Part shown: positions 32,494 to 41,560 of the stretch, in pieces
How the letters are laid out: each line of letters begins with the position of its first letter
Numbering within the stretch: the first letter of the stretch is position 1
NCBI GenBank assembly: GCA_005889445.1
Contig: VBGS01000095.1
Location: 1-58,524 of the forward strand
DNA from: Chloroflexota bacterium
Lineage (GTDB): Bacteria > Chloroflexota > Limnocylindria > P2-11E
Reading direction: 5' to 3'
DNA length: 58,524 nucleotides
The notes under the pieces: model-generated
What the model was told of the DNA's origin: nothing
What the model saw: only the letters and a program-made list of their open reading frames with translations
The model's database searches: none
Made by a program: the position numbers and the translations under genes

Positions 32494-34435
32494 TCAGCTG
32501 ACCCGCTGAATCTCGCCAAGCCAGACGCGCAGACGTTCGCCCATCGCCGTGGCGCCGACGATCGGCTCTTCAAACCGCCAGTCCGTGGGATGGAGCACGA
32601 ACGCGTGGCTCTGCCATCCACCGAGACCGCCGTGCGATCCGAGCTGCTCCTCGAACGGGGCGACCTCGCCGGACGCGTCGTCGAACATGCTGATCAGGAC
32701 GAGATCGCCGCAGTTCGGCATCGCGTCGATGCGGCGAAGCCCTTCCAGTCCGTGCGGTCCGAACGCGGCGATCGGGTCGGTCCCGATGACGAGATCGTTG
32801 GCGAGGCGATAGACGCCGCGTCCGCCAAGCACGAGCGTCCCCTCGTCGCGCGAGTGGACCATGACCAGACCGATGCCGGGATGTTTCATCAGGCCGTCTA
32901 TGAGTCCAGGGAATCGCTCGTCGATCGTCTCTCTATCGACGCGGCCCGCGAGCCGCGGCATCGAGATGTGTGCGAGGTTGCCCGTGGCAGCCACGACGAG
33001 ATGGGGCAGCTCCTTCTCATCGCGCGGCCCAGCGCGCGAATCCGGCGGACCGCGAAGGATCCGGCGGCCGGCGGTCGCAAGGATCGGTGACGCCTCGGCG
33101 TCGAGTGCCCCGAGCCGACCCAGATGCTCGGCGAGGGCGGTCTCGCCGCGCACCGTCGCATCACCGCTGAGCTCGTCCACGAGCTGCTCGAGGGTCTTGC
33201 CGAAGCGGCGGCGGAACGTGGTCCCGGGACTCTGGCCGTGGTCGGAAAGCACGACGAACCGATAGCGGCGCGGAGAGTCGGCCGCCGCCTTCTCGAGCAC
33301 CGCGATGATCCGATCGGTACATCTCCTCGATGACGAGGGCGGTGGTGAGGTGCCGCAGGAGCACGTTGGTCGCGGCGCGCGCGAACGGATACGGGAACGC
33401 GCGCGGTCCGCGGAACGGGCCACTTCTTGCGCGTGCCGCTTGCACGATCTCCTTGGCGATCTCGCCGACCGAGAGCACGATCCACCGCAGGTAGCTGTAC
33501 GGACTCAGGAACCACCAGTCGAGCACGTGGCTGCGGCGAAGCTCGCGTGCCGGATCATCGATCGTCGCCGCGGTGAGGTAGCTGCGGCTCGCGTCGCCCG
33601 AGAGCAGGTTGCCCACCGACGCTCCGCCGCCGGTGAGCAGGCCGGTGCCGTCGGAAACCCGTTTCTCGATCTCGCGCGCGTCCGCGGGATGGTTGGACAC
33701 CAGAAGCCGCTGGGTCTCCTTCTCCCACCAGCGGAAACCGGGGATGCCGTCGTTCCGACGGTGAAGCAGGCCCGCCTGGCTCGCCGAGGTCTGCGTCGGC
33801 AGAAGCGGCTGCCACTCGTCGAGGGTCATTCCGCCACTGATCCAGCGCGCGAGCGTCGGCATACGGCCCGCCAGGAGCTCGCGGCGCAGGACCGGAGCGG
33901 AGAGGCCGTCGATCTGGACGACGACGGCACCCTGCCCCGCGCTGCCCGGAGCGAAGGGGTGGCGCACCGCGAGCTGGCGGCACAGCGTTCCGAAGAACGA
34001 GTCGTCGTCGCCGATCGAAAGTCCGGCGGCGAGCAACGCATCGATGAGCGAGTACACCAGTGACGCGAGCGCGGCGGACCAGAGCCCATCGATCTGAAAA
34101 CCTCCGGGCAGGCGGGAGAGAAGGGCGAATCCGGCTGTCTGGAGCACGAGCGTCGCGATCCCGACGAAGATCACCGAAAACCCAGACAGGAGCCCGATCA
34201 GCACCGGTCGTGCGAGGGCGGACAGCGCTCCGAGCACCAGCGCCGCGACGATGACCGACCCCGGCTCGCGGACCCTGATCCCCGGTATCGCCCACACGGT
34301 CACGCCGAGGGCGATCGCCGACACCGCGAAGATCTCGAGGATCCTGCGCGCGATCGCGGCCCGGCTCCCGCTCCAGCGACGAAGGAGGTGGAACTGGGTC
34401 GCGTAGAAGCTGCGGACGCGGCGGAGCGCGCTCAT
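32494..34435 (-). pseudogene. Frameshifted membrane phosphodiesterase (holin-like TM domain + alkaline-phosphatase fold)
   Basis: Two frames form one ancestral gene. From ATG 34435 the first frame encodes about four hydrophobic segments of the phage-holin-like type (residues 25-130), then the start of an alkaline-phosphatase-superfamily domain (VVVQIDGLSAPVLRRELLAG, then LLPTQTSASQAGLLH), and stops making sense after VIEEM at 33320. The second frame resumes at 33315 with DRIIAVLEKAAADSPRRYRF, VVLSDHGQSPG and SHGGLGGWQSH to the stop at 32494. In the family about 40 residues with metal-binding DYDE-x-AHH lie between these points; they are missing. The result is an out-of-frame deletion that should abolish activity. 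Confidence 0.8.
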
Positions 34436-34476
34436 CGGTGAGCGTCAGCGGCACGCCGCTCTCGTACGCTGCGAGC

Positions 34477-35256
34477 ATGAACAGGGGGCCGTCGATCCGG
34501 TTCCTCGGGCACTCCACGGTGCTCATCGACGTCGACGGAGTCCGCATCCTCACCGATCCCGTGCTCGTCGATCGGATCGGGCCGCTGCATCGGCACACCG
34601 GTGACCTGCGCGAGGCGATCGCGGACCTCGGCATCGACGCGGTCCTTGTCTCGCACGGACATCACGACCACCTTCATCTGCCATCGCTCGGGCGACTGGC
34701 CGGGCGCCCGAAGATCGTCGCGCCGACAGGACTCGGCACGATGCTCTCTCGACGAGGCCATGACGTGGTCGAGATCGGTCCGGGTGACACGCTCCGGATC
34801 GGACCGGTCCTGATCGAGGCGATAACGGCCGTTCATCATGGCGGTCGCCGTCCGCTCGGGCCGTCCGCGACCGCCGTCGGATTCTGCGTGCGCGGATCGA
34901 CGTCGGTGTACTTCGCTGGCGATACCGACCTCTTCCCCGAGATGGACGATCTGGCAGGGACCGTCGACGTCGCGCTCCTTCCGGTGTGGGGCTGGGGACC
35001 GCGGCTCGGCGGAGGGCATCTCGATCCGGCCCGCGCGGCGGAGGCTGTCGCGCGGATCCGCCCGCGCATCGCAATCCCGATCCACTGGGGCACGTTCTAC
35101 CCGTTCGGACTGGCGCGCCTCTGGAGGCGTCCGCTCGCGGAACCGCCACTCCGCTTCGCGGAGGAGGTCGCTCGTCGGGCCCCCGGCACGGAGGTGCGCA
35201 TCCTGGCGCCCGGCAGCCCCGCGATCGATATCGGTCGCCGCGGCTCGACGGCCTAA
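34477..35256 (+). CDS. MBL-fold metal-dependent hydrolase
   Basis: 259 residues from ATG 34477 (an upstream GTG at 34438 is less likely). The metallo-beta-lactamase fold begins IRFLGHSTVLIDVDGVRILTD. The metal motif is LVSHGHHDHLHLP, followed by AVHHGG, YFAGDTDLFPEMDDL and PIHWGTF. It belongs to the UlaG/UPF0173-like branch; substrate unknown. Its stop overlaps the convergent stop of the next gene by 3 nt. Confidence 0.9.
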   Translation: MNRGPSIRFLGHSTVLIDVDGVRILTDPVLVDRIGPLHRHTGDLREAIADLGIDAVLVSHGHHDHLHLPSLGRLAGRPKIVAPTGLGTMLSRRGHDVVEIGPGDTLRIGPVLIEAITAVHHGGRRPLGPSATAVGFCVRGSTSVYFAGDTDLFPEMDDLAGTVDVALLPVWGWGPRLGGGHLDPARAAEAVARIRPRIAIPIHWGTFYPFGLARLWRRPLAEPPLRFAEEVARRAPGTEVRILAPGSPAIDIGRRGSTA

Positions 35257-35675
35257 GCGACCTGGCGTTTCAGCAGATCGAGGATCTCGTTCTGACCTTC
35301 CAGGATCTGAAGCTGCTGCTGCGCCATCGTGTGGAGCGCGGTCAGCGTTTCGTGATCGGCCTCAGCGCGGGCGTCCTGGGCCGCCGAGATCACGTTCTGA
35401 CCGACGATGATGATCGGCAGCAGAACGAGCTGCAAGAAATTCGAGGATAGCCAGTTCACGAGTACGGTCGGGGATCCCTGCTCGATCGCCGCGGGCAGCG
35501 CGACCAAGGCGACGAGCGTGAATACGTACGCGCAGTACATCGTCCCGACGATCCTCGTGATACGGACGGCAACGGCGGCATTGAACCGGCCGACCGCGCT
35601 CGCACCGTGCACCTTGGCGAGGACGTGCGCGGTCTGGACCAGCCTCGGCTGATGTGCATTCGCGCTCTGGGCCAC
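35253..35675 (-). CDS. Two-span membrane protein, DUF1003-like
   Basis: 140 residues from GTG 35675, chosen because an ideal Shine-Dalgarno (aaggaggta, 35681-35689 on the complement) lies just upstream. Two hydrophobic segments lie around residues 46-63 and 78-95 (FLQLVLLPIIIVGQNVISAA), followed by a helical tail DHETLTALHTMAQQQLQILE that may coil. The arrangement resembles DUF1003 proteins; function unknown. Confidence 0.7.
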   Translation of the reverse strand: MAQSANAHQPRLVQTAHVLAKVHGASAVGRFNAAVAVRITRIVGTMYCAYVFTLVALVALPAAIEQGSPTVLVNWLSSNFLQLVLLPIIIVGQNVISAAQDARAEADHETLTALHTMAQQQLQILEGQNEILDLLKRQVA

Positions 35676-35712
35676 GTGATTACCTCCTTCAGGGCTTCGA
35701 ATTGTTTGTGCC

Positions 35713-35895
35713 GTGGGAATCATCGAGCCCAGGTGCCTCGTCCTCATCATCCTCGTCGCGTTGATCGCCCTCGGCCCCGGCAAGATCGGCGAAGTCGGGG
35801 GAGCAATGCCGCCACGTGTCGGCGAATCGCACACGACCGAGCCAGGCGCGTGGCGACGCTATCCGAACTCCCTCCGCCGGGTGAGGCCGCCCTGA
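35713..35895 (+). CDS. TatA/E-like small protein, C-terminus degenerate
   Basis: 60 residues from GTG 35713. Residues 1-33 resemble TatA: a short hydrophobic helix (CLVLIILVALIALGPGKIG, with the GPxK hinge) and EVGGAM. In TatA the next residues form an amphipathic, Lys-rich helix; here PPRVGESHTTEPGAWRR breaks it. No tatC is near. It could be a degenerate Tat subunit or a look-alike. No good Shine-Dalgarno is seen. Confidence 0.45.
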   Translation: MGIIEPRCLVLIILVALIALGPGKIGEVGGAMPPRVGESHTTEPGAWRRYPNSLRRVRPP

Positions 35896-35956
35896 GCGAC
35901 TCGTGACTTCATTAGCTCCGGCCCACCGTGGCATCAGGGACTGGAGGACAAGACGT

Positions 35957-36109
35957 ATGAAGCTCTTTTGGAGCGACGAGGAAGGTCAGGGACTCGTTGA
36001 GTACGCCCTGATCATCGCGGTCATCGCGATCGCCGTGATCGTCGCGATGGCGTTCCTGCGCGATCAGATCTCGAACATCTTCAGCAACATCGGCAACAAC
36101 CTCACCTAG
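35957..36109 (+). CDS. Flp/Fap-type class III pilin
   Basis: A 50-residue protein from ATG 35957 with ggagga 8 nt upstream. The Flp pattern is clear: a short leader ending EEGQG, then LVEYALIIAVIAIAVIVAMA with the Glu-Tyr pair typical of mature Flp N-termini. It would be processed by a TadV-type peptidase and assembled by a Tad system, neither of which is in the window, so it is an orphan here. A 13-bp hairpin follows. Confidence 0.85.
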   Translation: MKLFWSDEEGQGLVEYALIIAVIAIAVIVAMAFLRDQISNIFSNIGNNLT

Positions 36110-36130
36110 CGTCCGCGAGTCATCTCCCAC

Positions 36131-36163
36131 CAGGAGCGGCGCGCGGTGGGCGCGCCGCTCCTG
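36131..36163 (+). terminator. Perfect 13-bp hairpin after the pilin gene
   Basis: caggagcggcgcg (36131-36143) pairs perfectly with cgcgccgctcctg (36151-36163) around a 7-nt loop. There is no T-tract, so this could be a factor-assisted terminator or an mRNA-stabilising structure for the abundant pilin transcript. Confidence 0.6.
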
Positions 36164-36199
36164 GGATGCACCGATCCCTCTCCGCAATAGACTGCCGCC

Positions 36200-36568
36200 G
36201 TGAGCCCGCGTCTCGCCCTGATCCTCGGCGCGATCGGCGCCTTCGCTGTAGGGCTCGCGCTCACGGTCACGCCGAGCGCGATGCTCGGCGGCTTCGGGCT
36301 CAAGACACCCGAGGAAGCGATCGTGCTGGCCCGAGATGAAGGCGTGACGCTCATTGGGCTCGGTCTGATCAACTGGATGGGCCAGCGCGCGACGGGCGCC
36401 CCGCTCCGAGCCATCCTCGCCGGCAATCTCGCGGTCCAGGCGCTGGAGATCCTCGTGAACGGCTACGAGCTCGTCGCCGGGACGCTTCCTCTCCAAGCCG
36501 CACCGGGTCTTCTCATCCACATCGTGTTCGGCGCGATCTTCGTCCTGGCGATGACCCGCGCCCGCTGA
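36200..36568 (+). CDS. Small multi-span membrane protein, unknown
   Basis: 122 residues from GTG 36200. Hydrophobic stretches at about residues 5-25, 45-60, 70-88 and 99-118 suggest four transmembrane helices with short loops (LALILGAIGAFAVGLALTV, then HIVFGAIFVLAM). No catalytic motif or recognised family, and no clear Shine-Dalgarno. Confidence 0.6.
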   Translation: MSPRLALILGAIGAFAVGLALTVTPSAMLGGFGLKTPEEAIVLARDEGVTLIGLGLINWMGQRATGAPLRAILAGNLAVQALEILVNGYELVAGTLPLQAAPGLLIHIVFGAIFVLAMTRAR

Positions 36569-36626
36569 GCGGCCTCGCTCGCTCGCTGATACATCGCATC
36601 GCACGCGCCCACGTCTAATCGGCGAT

Positions 36627-38117
36627 GTGAGCAGGGGAAGTGCACTTCGTTCGTTCGCCCTGCTCGCGATGCTCATCTTCGGGTGCACCTCAGCCCCTCG
36701 GACGACCGAGCCTGCTCCCGACGTCTTCTTTCCTGACGATCACGGCGTCCACGCCGCGCGGCCGGCGGACCCGCTGCGCTGCACTGACCGCGCGACGATC
36801 CCCCTGATCGAGCACGTCACCGGTACGAAGTGGTCGCCGGACTCAAGCGCGGTCGCGGTGTCGCGAGTCGTGACCATCCCGTCAAGCACGACGATCACGG
36901 GGTACGAGGAGGACTCGCGCATCACGGTCCTGAGCGTCCGGACCGGCGCGGTGCGCGAGCTGGGCCAGGGCAACCGACCGGAATGGTCGGGCTCCGGGGC
37001 GTATCTGTCGTATTGGCGCGACAACGGGCTGCTCTACGTGAACCTGAATGGCACGATCGCCGCGCGGATCGAGACGTCCGAGCCAGAGGTCCGCTGGAAC
37101 GGCGACGACCTCTACTACTGGTACGCCGACGAGATCCGCGTCTGGCATGCGGGTGAGACGACGGTGGCGTCGCGCGTCGATCCGGAGTTCATGCTCCGCT
37201 ACCCGCACGACGACGCATATTTCAGCGCCGACGCCGCGCTGTTCACGTTCACCCGCTACTCGCTGGACGGCAGCGCCGAGCGCTGGGTCGGAGAGACCAA
37301 CACCGGTCAGGTCGCACCGCTGGACGAGCCGGGCGCGACCTTCACGGAGTGGGCTCCCCGCGGCGAGACCCTCCTGGTCCGATCGAACGAGACGCTCGTA
37401 CTGCGTGGCCCGGAGGGAGCGCGCGCGACCGCGCCGCTCGCTTCGTTCGGCGGGACGGTGCACGGCTGGACCGCGGACGGCCATCTTCTCGTGGGCGCGG
37501 TCTCGGCGACGGTCCCGGGCGGCAACACGTTCGACTCGCTCGCCGAGTGGGATCCGTTCGGGGGCCACAAAGCGGCGGCGGCGCTCCCGAACCTCTTCGG
37601 GGCGCGCATGTTCAGCCCGGATGGCGCGTTCTTCGCGGGAGTCTCGCGGACCGGGCTGTACACCACGCAGCTCGAGCTGTTTCGCTGCGGGGTCACGGGC
37701 GGAGTCGCGGCCGATCTCCGCGCCGACCCGGCGGCTCGCTCGCGCCAGGCGCGCATCGATCAGGACCAGCGGAGGTTCGTACGTCCGGTCGCCGGAGCGA
37801 TCACCCAGTTCCTGCAGGGCTCCCACACGGGCATCGATATCGCCGCGCCCGTGGGCTCGATCATCGTGTCCGCCGACGATGGCGTCGTGACGGATGTCGG
37901 ATGGGTGGCGGTCGGCGGGCGCCGGGTATGCGTGCAGCATGCCGATGAGATCGAGAGCTGCTACTACCACACGTCCGCGGCCCTCGTCACGATCGGGTCC
38001 CGCGTCGCGCGCGGACAGCCGATCGCGCTCATCGGGATGACCGGGGTCACGACCGGGCCGCACGTCCATTGGGAAGTCAAGAAGGCCGAGAGGATCGTCG
38101 ATCCGCTGAGCCTCTAG
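36627..38117 (+). CDS. Lipoprotein with beta-propeller and M23 peptidase domain
   Basis: 496 residues. The N-terminal signal ends in a lipobox (LLAMLIFGC), so it is probably a lipid-anchored extracytoplasmic protein. Residues 60-370 contain PD40/WD40-like repeats (GTKWSPDSSAVAVSR, NRPEWSGSGAYLSYW, ARMFSPDGAFFAGVS). Residues 390-496 are an M23 metallopeptidase: SHTGIDIAAP supplies H-x3-D, CYYHTSA the second His, and GPHVHWE the HxH, so zinc ligands are intact. It likely cleaves peptidoglycan. The C-terminal domain closely resembles that of the LysM-M23 protein at 53562. Confidence 0.85.
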   Translation: MSRGSALRSFALLAMLIFGCTSAPRTTEPAPDVFFPDDHGVHAARPADPLRCTDRATIPLIEHVTGTKWSPDSSAVAVSRVVTIPSSTTITGYEEDSRITVLSVRTGAVRELGQGNRPEWSGSGAYLSYWRDNGLLYVNLNGTIAARIETSEPEVRWNGDDLYYWYADEIRVWHAGETTVASRVDPEFMLRYPHDDAYFSADAALFTFTRYSLDGSAERWVGETNTGQVAPLDEPGATFTEWAPRGETLLVRSNETLVLRGPEGARATAPLASFGGTVHGWTADGHLLVGAVSATVPGGNTFDSLAEWDPFGGHKAAAALPNLFGARMFSPDGAFFAGVSRTGLYTTQLELFRCGVTGGVAADLRADPAARSRQARIDQDQRRFVRPVAGAITQFLQGSHTGIDIAAPVGSIIVSADDGVVTDVGWVAVGGRRVCVQHADEIESCYYHTSAALVTIGSRVARGQPIALIGMTGVTTGPHVHWEVKKAERIVDPLSL

Positions 38118-38126
38118 GTTTAGCGC

Positions 38127-38669
38127 GTGATCCGAGCGCTCCTCGCCGTCGTCGGCATCGCCGCTCTGGTCATCATCGTTCTGGCCGCGCTCGGGTTCTT
38201 CGGACCGACGAACACGTCGCAGCCGGCGCCCTCGGCGACCCGGACCGCGGCGCGGTCCGCATCCGCCACCGCGTCCGCGAGCTCGCGAACGACGGTCACC
38301 CTGACGATCACCGAGCAGCAGCTCACCGATGCCGCGAGCGCGAGCATGCCGATGACGGTCTCGGGGATCACGGTCACGGATCCGAACGTTCGGCTTGCGT
38401 CGGGACGCGCGACGCTGACCGCCACCGGGCATGCCTTCTTCGTGAGCGGCACGATCGTCGTCGTCGCGACGCCGGTAGTGACGAACGGCGAAGCGGCGGC
38501 GCGGGTCGAATCGGCGACCTTCGCCGGGATCGGGCTCTCGGACGCGACGAAGCAGGACATCGCCGACACGTTCACTCGAACGCTGCGCTCGAACATCCCG
38601 GCCGGCGTCCGCGTGACGTCGATCACCGTGAACGCAGGTACGCTCGTCGTCGAGGCGGGTCCAGCGTGA
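38127..38669 (+). CDS. Membrane-anchored extracytoplasmic protein, unknown
   Basis: 180 residues from GTG 38127, 9 nt after the M23 lipoprotein stop. One N-terminal transmembrane helix (LLAVVGIAALVIIVLAALGF) is followed by a Ser/Ala/Thr-rich linker and a beta-rich domain (VTLTITEQQLTDAAS, then GRATLTATGHAFFVSG). This layout recalls LmeA/DUF2993-type lipid-binding proteins, but I cannot confirm it. Confidence 0.55.
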   Translation: MIRALLAVVGIAALVIIVLAALGFFGPTNTSQPAPSATRTAARSASATASASSRTTVTLTITEQQLTDAASASMPMTVSGITVTDPNVRLASGRATLTATGHAFFVSGTIVVVATPVVTNGEAAARVESATFAGIGLSDATKQDIADTFTRTLRSNIPAGVRVTSITVNAGTLVVEAGPA

Positions 38670-38718
38670 TCGCGAGGGAACTGCGATGATGACCCCCGCG
38701 ACGTCTGGGGAGGTCGAG

Positions 38719-38871
38719 ATGGACTGGATCGAAGCGCTTTTCGGCATCTCACCTGACGCGGGGAGCGGGACGCTCGAAGCGCTCACCGCTGGCGCTCTTG
38801 TCGCGGTGATCCTCGGTGTGATCTTCGGTCTGCGCGCGCGGCAGGGGCGGGCCGCCGAAAGGCGCCGCTAA
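38719..38871 (+). CDS. Small membrane protein, 50 residues
   Basis: ATG 38719 is preceded by ggggaggt at 38707-38714, a strong ribosome binding site; the ATG at 38686 in the same frame lacks one. A single transmembrane helix (TAGALVAVILGVIFGL) is followed by a basic tail (RARQGRAAERRR), predicting cytoplasmic C-terminus. Unknown function. The amidase remnant begins directly afterwards. Confidence 0.55.
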   Translation: MDWIEALFGISPDAGSGTLEALTAGALVAVILGVIFGLRARQGRAAERRR

Positions 38872-38876
38872 GCCAA

Positions 38877-40260
38877 GACACCACGGAGCTCTCGCTCCAG
38901 GAAGCCGCCCGGCTCGTCCAGGCGCGAGAGATCTCGCCCATCGAGCTCGCGGAGGCGTGCCTTCGGCGGATCGACGCGGTCGAGCCGGAGCTGAACGCCT
39001 TCATCACCGTGACCGGCGATCTCGCGCGCGCGTCCGCCCGCGAGGCCGAGCGCGAGATCATCGCGGGGCGGTACCGGGGAGCGCTGCACGGCATTCCGAT
39101 CGCGGTGAAAGACCTCTTCGCGACAGTCGGAATACGAACGACCGCCGGCTCGCGGATCCTCCGCGACTGCGGTCGCGGTGCTTCTCGGCAAGCTCGGCAT
39201 GCACGAGTTCGCGTATGGGATCAGCTCGGTGAACCCGCACTTCGGTGACGTTCACAACCCGTGGGATCCGACCCGCATCCCGGGCGGATCGTCCGGGGGA
39301 TCGGCCGTCGCGGTCGTCGCCGGCGAGGCGTACGGAACACTGGGGAGCGACACCGGCGGGAGCATCCGCATCCCCGCCTCGCTCTGCGGGTGCGTCGGGA
39401 TCAAGCCAACGTACGGCCGCGTCAGTCTGTCGGGAGCGGTGCCGCTCTCGTGGTCGCTCGATCATCCGGGACCCCTGTCGCGGACGGTCCGCGACGCGTC
39501 GGTGCTGACGGCGGCGATCGCGGGACACGACGACGACGATCCCGTGAGCTCTGACCGTCCGGTGCCGGACCTCCTCGGTGGAATCGATGCGGGTCCGCGC
39601 GGGCTTCGCGTCGGGGTGCCGAGGGAGTGGGTCTGGGAGGAATGCGACGCGGCGATCGCGGCGATGGTGCGGACCGCGATCGAGACGCTCGCGCTGGCGG
39701 GTGCGGACGTCCGCGAGGTCTCCTGGCCGCGGGCGGCGGCCTACGCGCGCGCGGCGAGCGATGTGCTGTCGATCGAAGCGCGCGCCTACCACGACGGGAC
39801 CTACCCTGGGCGAGAAAGCGAGTACGGCCCGCTGATCGCGGCGCGGCTGCGCGCAGCGCGCGACACCAGCGCGGACAGGTACGCGGAGGGGCTGCGGCTC
39901 CTCCGCGAGGCGCGTTCGGGCGTCGCCGACGCCGATCTGGTCGGCGTCGATGTCCTCGCGATGCCGGCGGTGCCGTGGCGAGCATGGACGATCGCGGAAG
40001 CGAAGGAGATCGGACGCCCGAGCGAGTGGACGCGGAACACGCGCATCTTCGACCTGACCGGCCAGCCAGCGATCTCGGTGCCCTGCGGCTTCGATCCCGA
40101 TGGCATCCCGGTCGGCCTGCAGCTCGCCGGGCGGATGTGGGACGAGGCCGCGGTGCTACGCGCCGCGCGTGCGTTCGAGCTGGTGCGCGGACCGTTCCCG
40201 CTGCCAGACCGAGGCGGCAAGCGCCAGCAGCAGGAGCGACTGGGCGACCGGCTCGCCTGA
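38877..40260 (+). pseudogene. Frameshifted amidase-signature enzyme
   Basis: The recognisable N-terminus (TTELSLQEAARLVQAREISP) starts at 38880 without any ATG/GTG/TTG in its frame. It runs to the catalytic Lys region (IPIAVKDLFATVGIRTTAGS) and ILRD at about 39165. The second frame takes over near 39166-39178 with VLLGKLGMHEFAYG, the cis-Ser/Ser region GGSSGGSAVAVV and GSDTGGSIRIPASLCG, to the stop at 40260. In amidases roughly 15 residues lie between these blocks, so an internal out-of-frame deletion is inferred. Both catalytic halves survive, but no intact frame links them. The gene is probably dead. Confidence 0.8.
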
Positions 40261-40338
40261 ATCGAACGAGCCGCGGACGAAGAGCACGATGAGGCCGACG
40301 ATCGCCGCGATGACGACGAGACAGCCGCAGCCGGTCAT
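40156..40338 (-). CDS. Possible small membrane protein antisense to amidase end
   Basis: A 60-codon frame from ATG 40338 with one clear hydrophobic helix (CLVVIAAIVGLIVLFVRGSF) and a second hydrophobic stretch (SLLLLALAASVW). The second half is antisense to the amidase remnant. No Shine-Dalgarno is seen. The N-terminal half lies in otherwise empty sequence (40261-40338), which argues mildly for reality. Confidence 0.3.
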   Translation of the reverse strand: MTGCGCLVVIAAIVGLIVLFVRGSFDSGEPVAQSLLLLALAASVWQRERSAHQLERTRGA

Positions 40339-40389
40339 ACGCTGCGACGCTACGGCGTTCGGTACGATCGCGTGCGGGGAGGTGCGCTC

Positions 40390-40950
40390 GTGACGAGAGA
40401 CGAAGCGTGGGAGCTCCTCTGCGAGCACACGAGGTCTGAGAGCCTCCGCAAGCACGGCCTGGCGGTCGAAGCGGCGATGCGCTATTTCGCGGCGCGCGGC
40501 GGCGAGAACGAGGAGACCTGGGCGATCACCGGTCTGCTCCACGACTTCGACTACGAGCGCGACCCCGCAGGTCATCCGCAGAACGGGAAACCCATCCTCG
40601 AGCAGGCTGGCGTCCCCGGGCCGATCGTTCACGCGATCCAGAGCCACGGCGACCATACCGGGGTGCCGCGGGCCACCGCGATGGAAAAGACGCTCTACGC
40701 GGTCGATGAGCTGTGCGGGTTCGTGACCGCGGTCGCCCTGGTGAAGCCGTCGAAGGCCGTGCGCGACGTCACTGCCTCGTCCGTCCGGAAGAAGATGAAG
40801 GACAAGGCATTCGCGCGCGCGGTGAGTCGGGAGATGATGCTGAACGGCGCCGCCGACATGGGCATCCCCTTCGACGACCTGGTCGGTGAGGTCGTTCGAG
40901 CGATGGACGCCGTCGCCGACCGGCTCGGTCTTGAGGGCGTGGCCGCCTGA
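40390..40950 (+). CDS. HD-domain hydrolase
   Basis: 186 residues from GTG 40390 with ggggaggtg at 40376-40384 (GTG 40372 is in frame but lacks a site). The HD pattern is visible: a first His in LRKHGLAVEAAMRYF, the HD pair in TGLLHDFDYE, and further His/Asp in HAIQSHGDHTG and AVDELCGFV. Family members are metal-dependent phosphohydrolases, often acting on nucleotides. The 3' third overlaps a convergent LuxR-type frame. Confidence 0.85.
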   Translation: MTRDEAWELLCEHTRSESLRKHGLAVEAAMRYFAARGGENEETWAITGLLHDFDYERDPAGHPQNGKPILEQAGVPGPIVHAIQSHGDHTGVPRATAMEKTLYAVDELCGFVTAVALVKPSKAVRDVTASSVRKKMKDKAFARAVSREMMLNGAADMGIPFDDLVGEVVRAMDAVADRLGLEGVAA

Positions 40951-41405
40951 CCGACGACCCGTGCGGCCGCGGCCGCGCGCGTCGTGACGCCGAGGGTCGC
41001 GCGTGCACGCCGGATGTGCGTGTTCACGCTGTTCGGGGTGATACCGAGCGCGAGCGCGATCTCCTTCGTCGTCCGGCCCGCCGCCACGGCGATCAGGACC
41101 TCGCGCTGGCGCTCGGAGAGCGGATCTCCCGCAGCCCGTCGCACGAGGACACCGCGCGAGAAGAGCGCGCGGCGCTCCGACGTCCGGACGACCTCGTGCT
41201 CGAAGCGCTCGAGAAAGAGCTGTCCCCCGCAGCGCGGGCAGAGCGGCTGCTCGGCCTCGTCCCAGTTCGGCTGCTCGCGGCCGGTGGTGCGCTCGTAGGC
41301 GGCGCGAAGCTGCTCGATGGTGGGACGGCGCGCGCTCGTCGGCACGAGCACCTCGCCCAGACCGTGACCGCAGAAGTAGCAATAGAGCTCAGCTCGTAGC
41401 GCCAT
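40695..41405 (-). CDS. LuxR-type regulator with N-terminal zinc ribbon
   Basis: ATG 41405 with ggaggaat 7 nt upstream. Residues 8-75 hold a CYFC...CPRC four-Cys arrangement suggesting a zinc ribbon. Residues 110-170 are a LuxR HTH (PLSERQREVLIAVAAGRTTK, then ALGITPNSVNTHIRRARATL). The frame continues without a stop to 40695, 256 nt into the convergent HD gene; residues beyond about 155 look like antisense sequence. The native end may have been lost, or the overlap is real. The regulated genes are unknown. Confidence 0.7.
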   Translation of the reverse strand: MALRAELYCYFCGHGLGEVLVPTSARRPTIEQLRAAYERTTGREQPNWDEAEQPLCPRCGGQLFLERFEHEVVRTSERRALFSRGVLVRRAAGDPLSERQREVLIAVAAGRTTKEIALALGITPNSVNTHIRRARATLGVTTRAAAAARVVGQAATPSRPSRSATASIARTTSPTRSSKGMPMSAAPFSIISRLTARANALSFIFFRTDEAVTSRTAFDGFTRATAVTNPHSSSTA

Positions 41406-41560
41406 GTCGCGATTCCTCCACCCCCGAAAACGACTGACGTCGACTCTTTGTTCCATACCGCGCAGGGGGCGTGCCGGTTTTGTATCCCTACATACGCGCC
41501 GGCGAGGGCGGTGGTTGCGTCCGCGGCCCCAACAGGGGCGTGTTCTTAAAGGCTCTTTAG

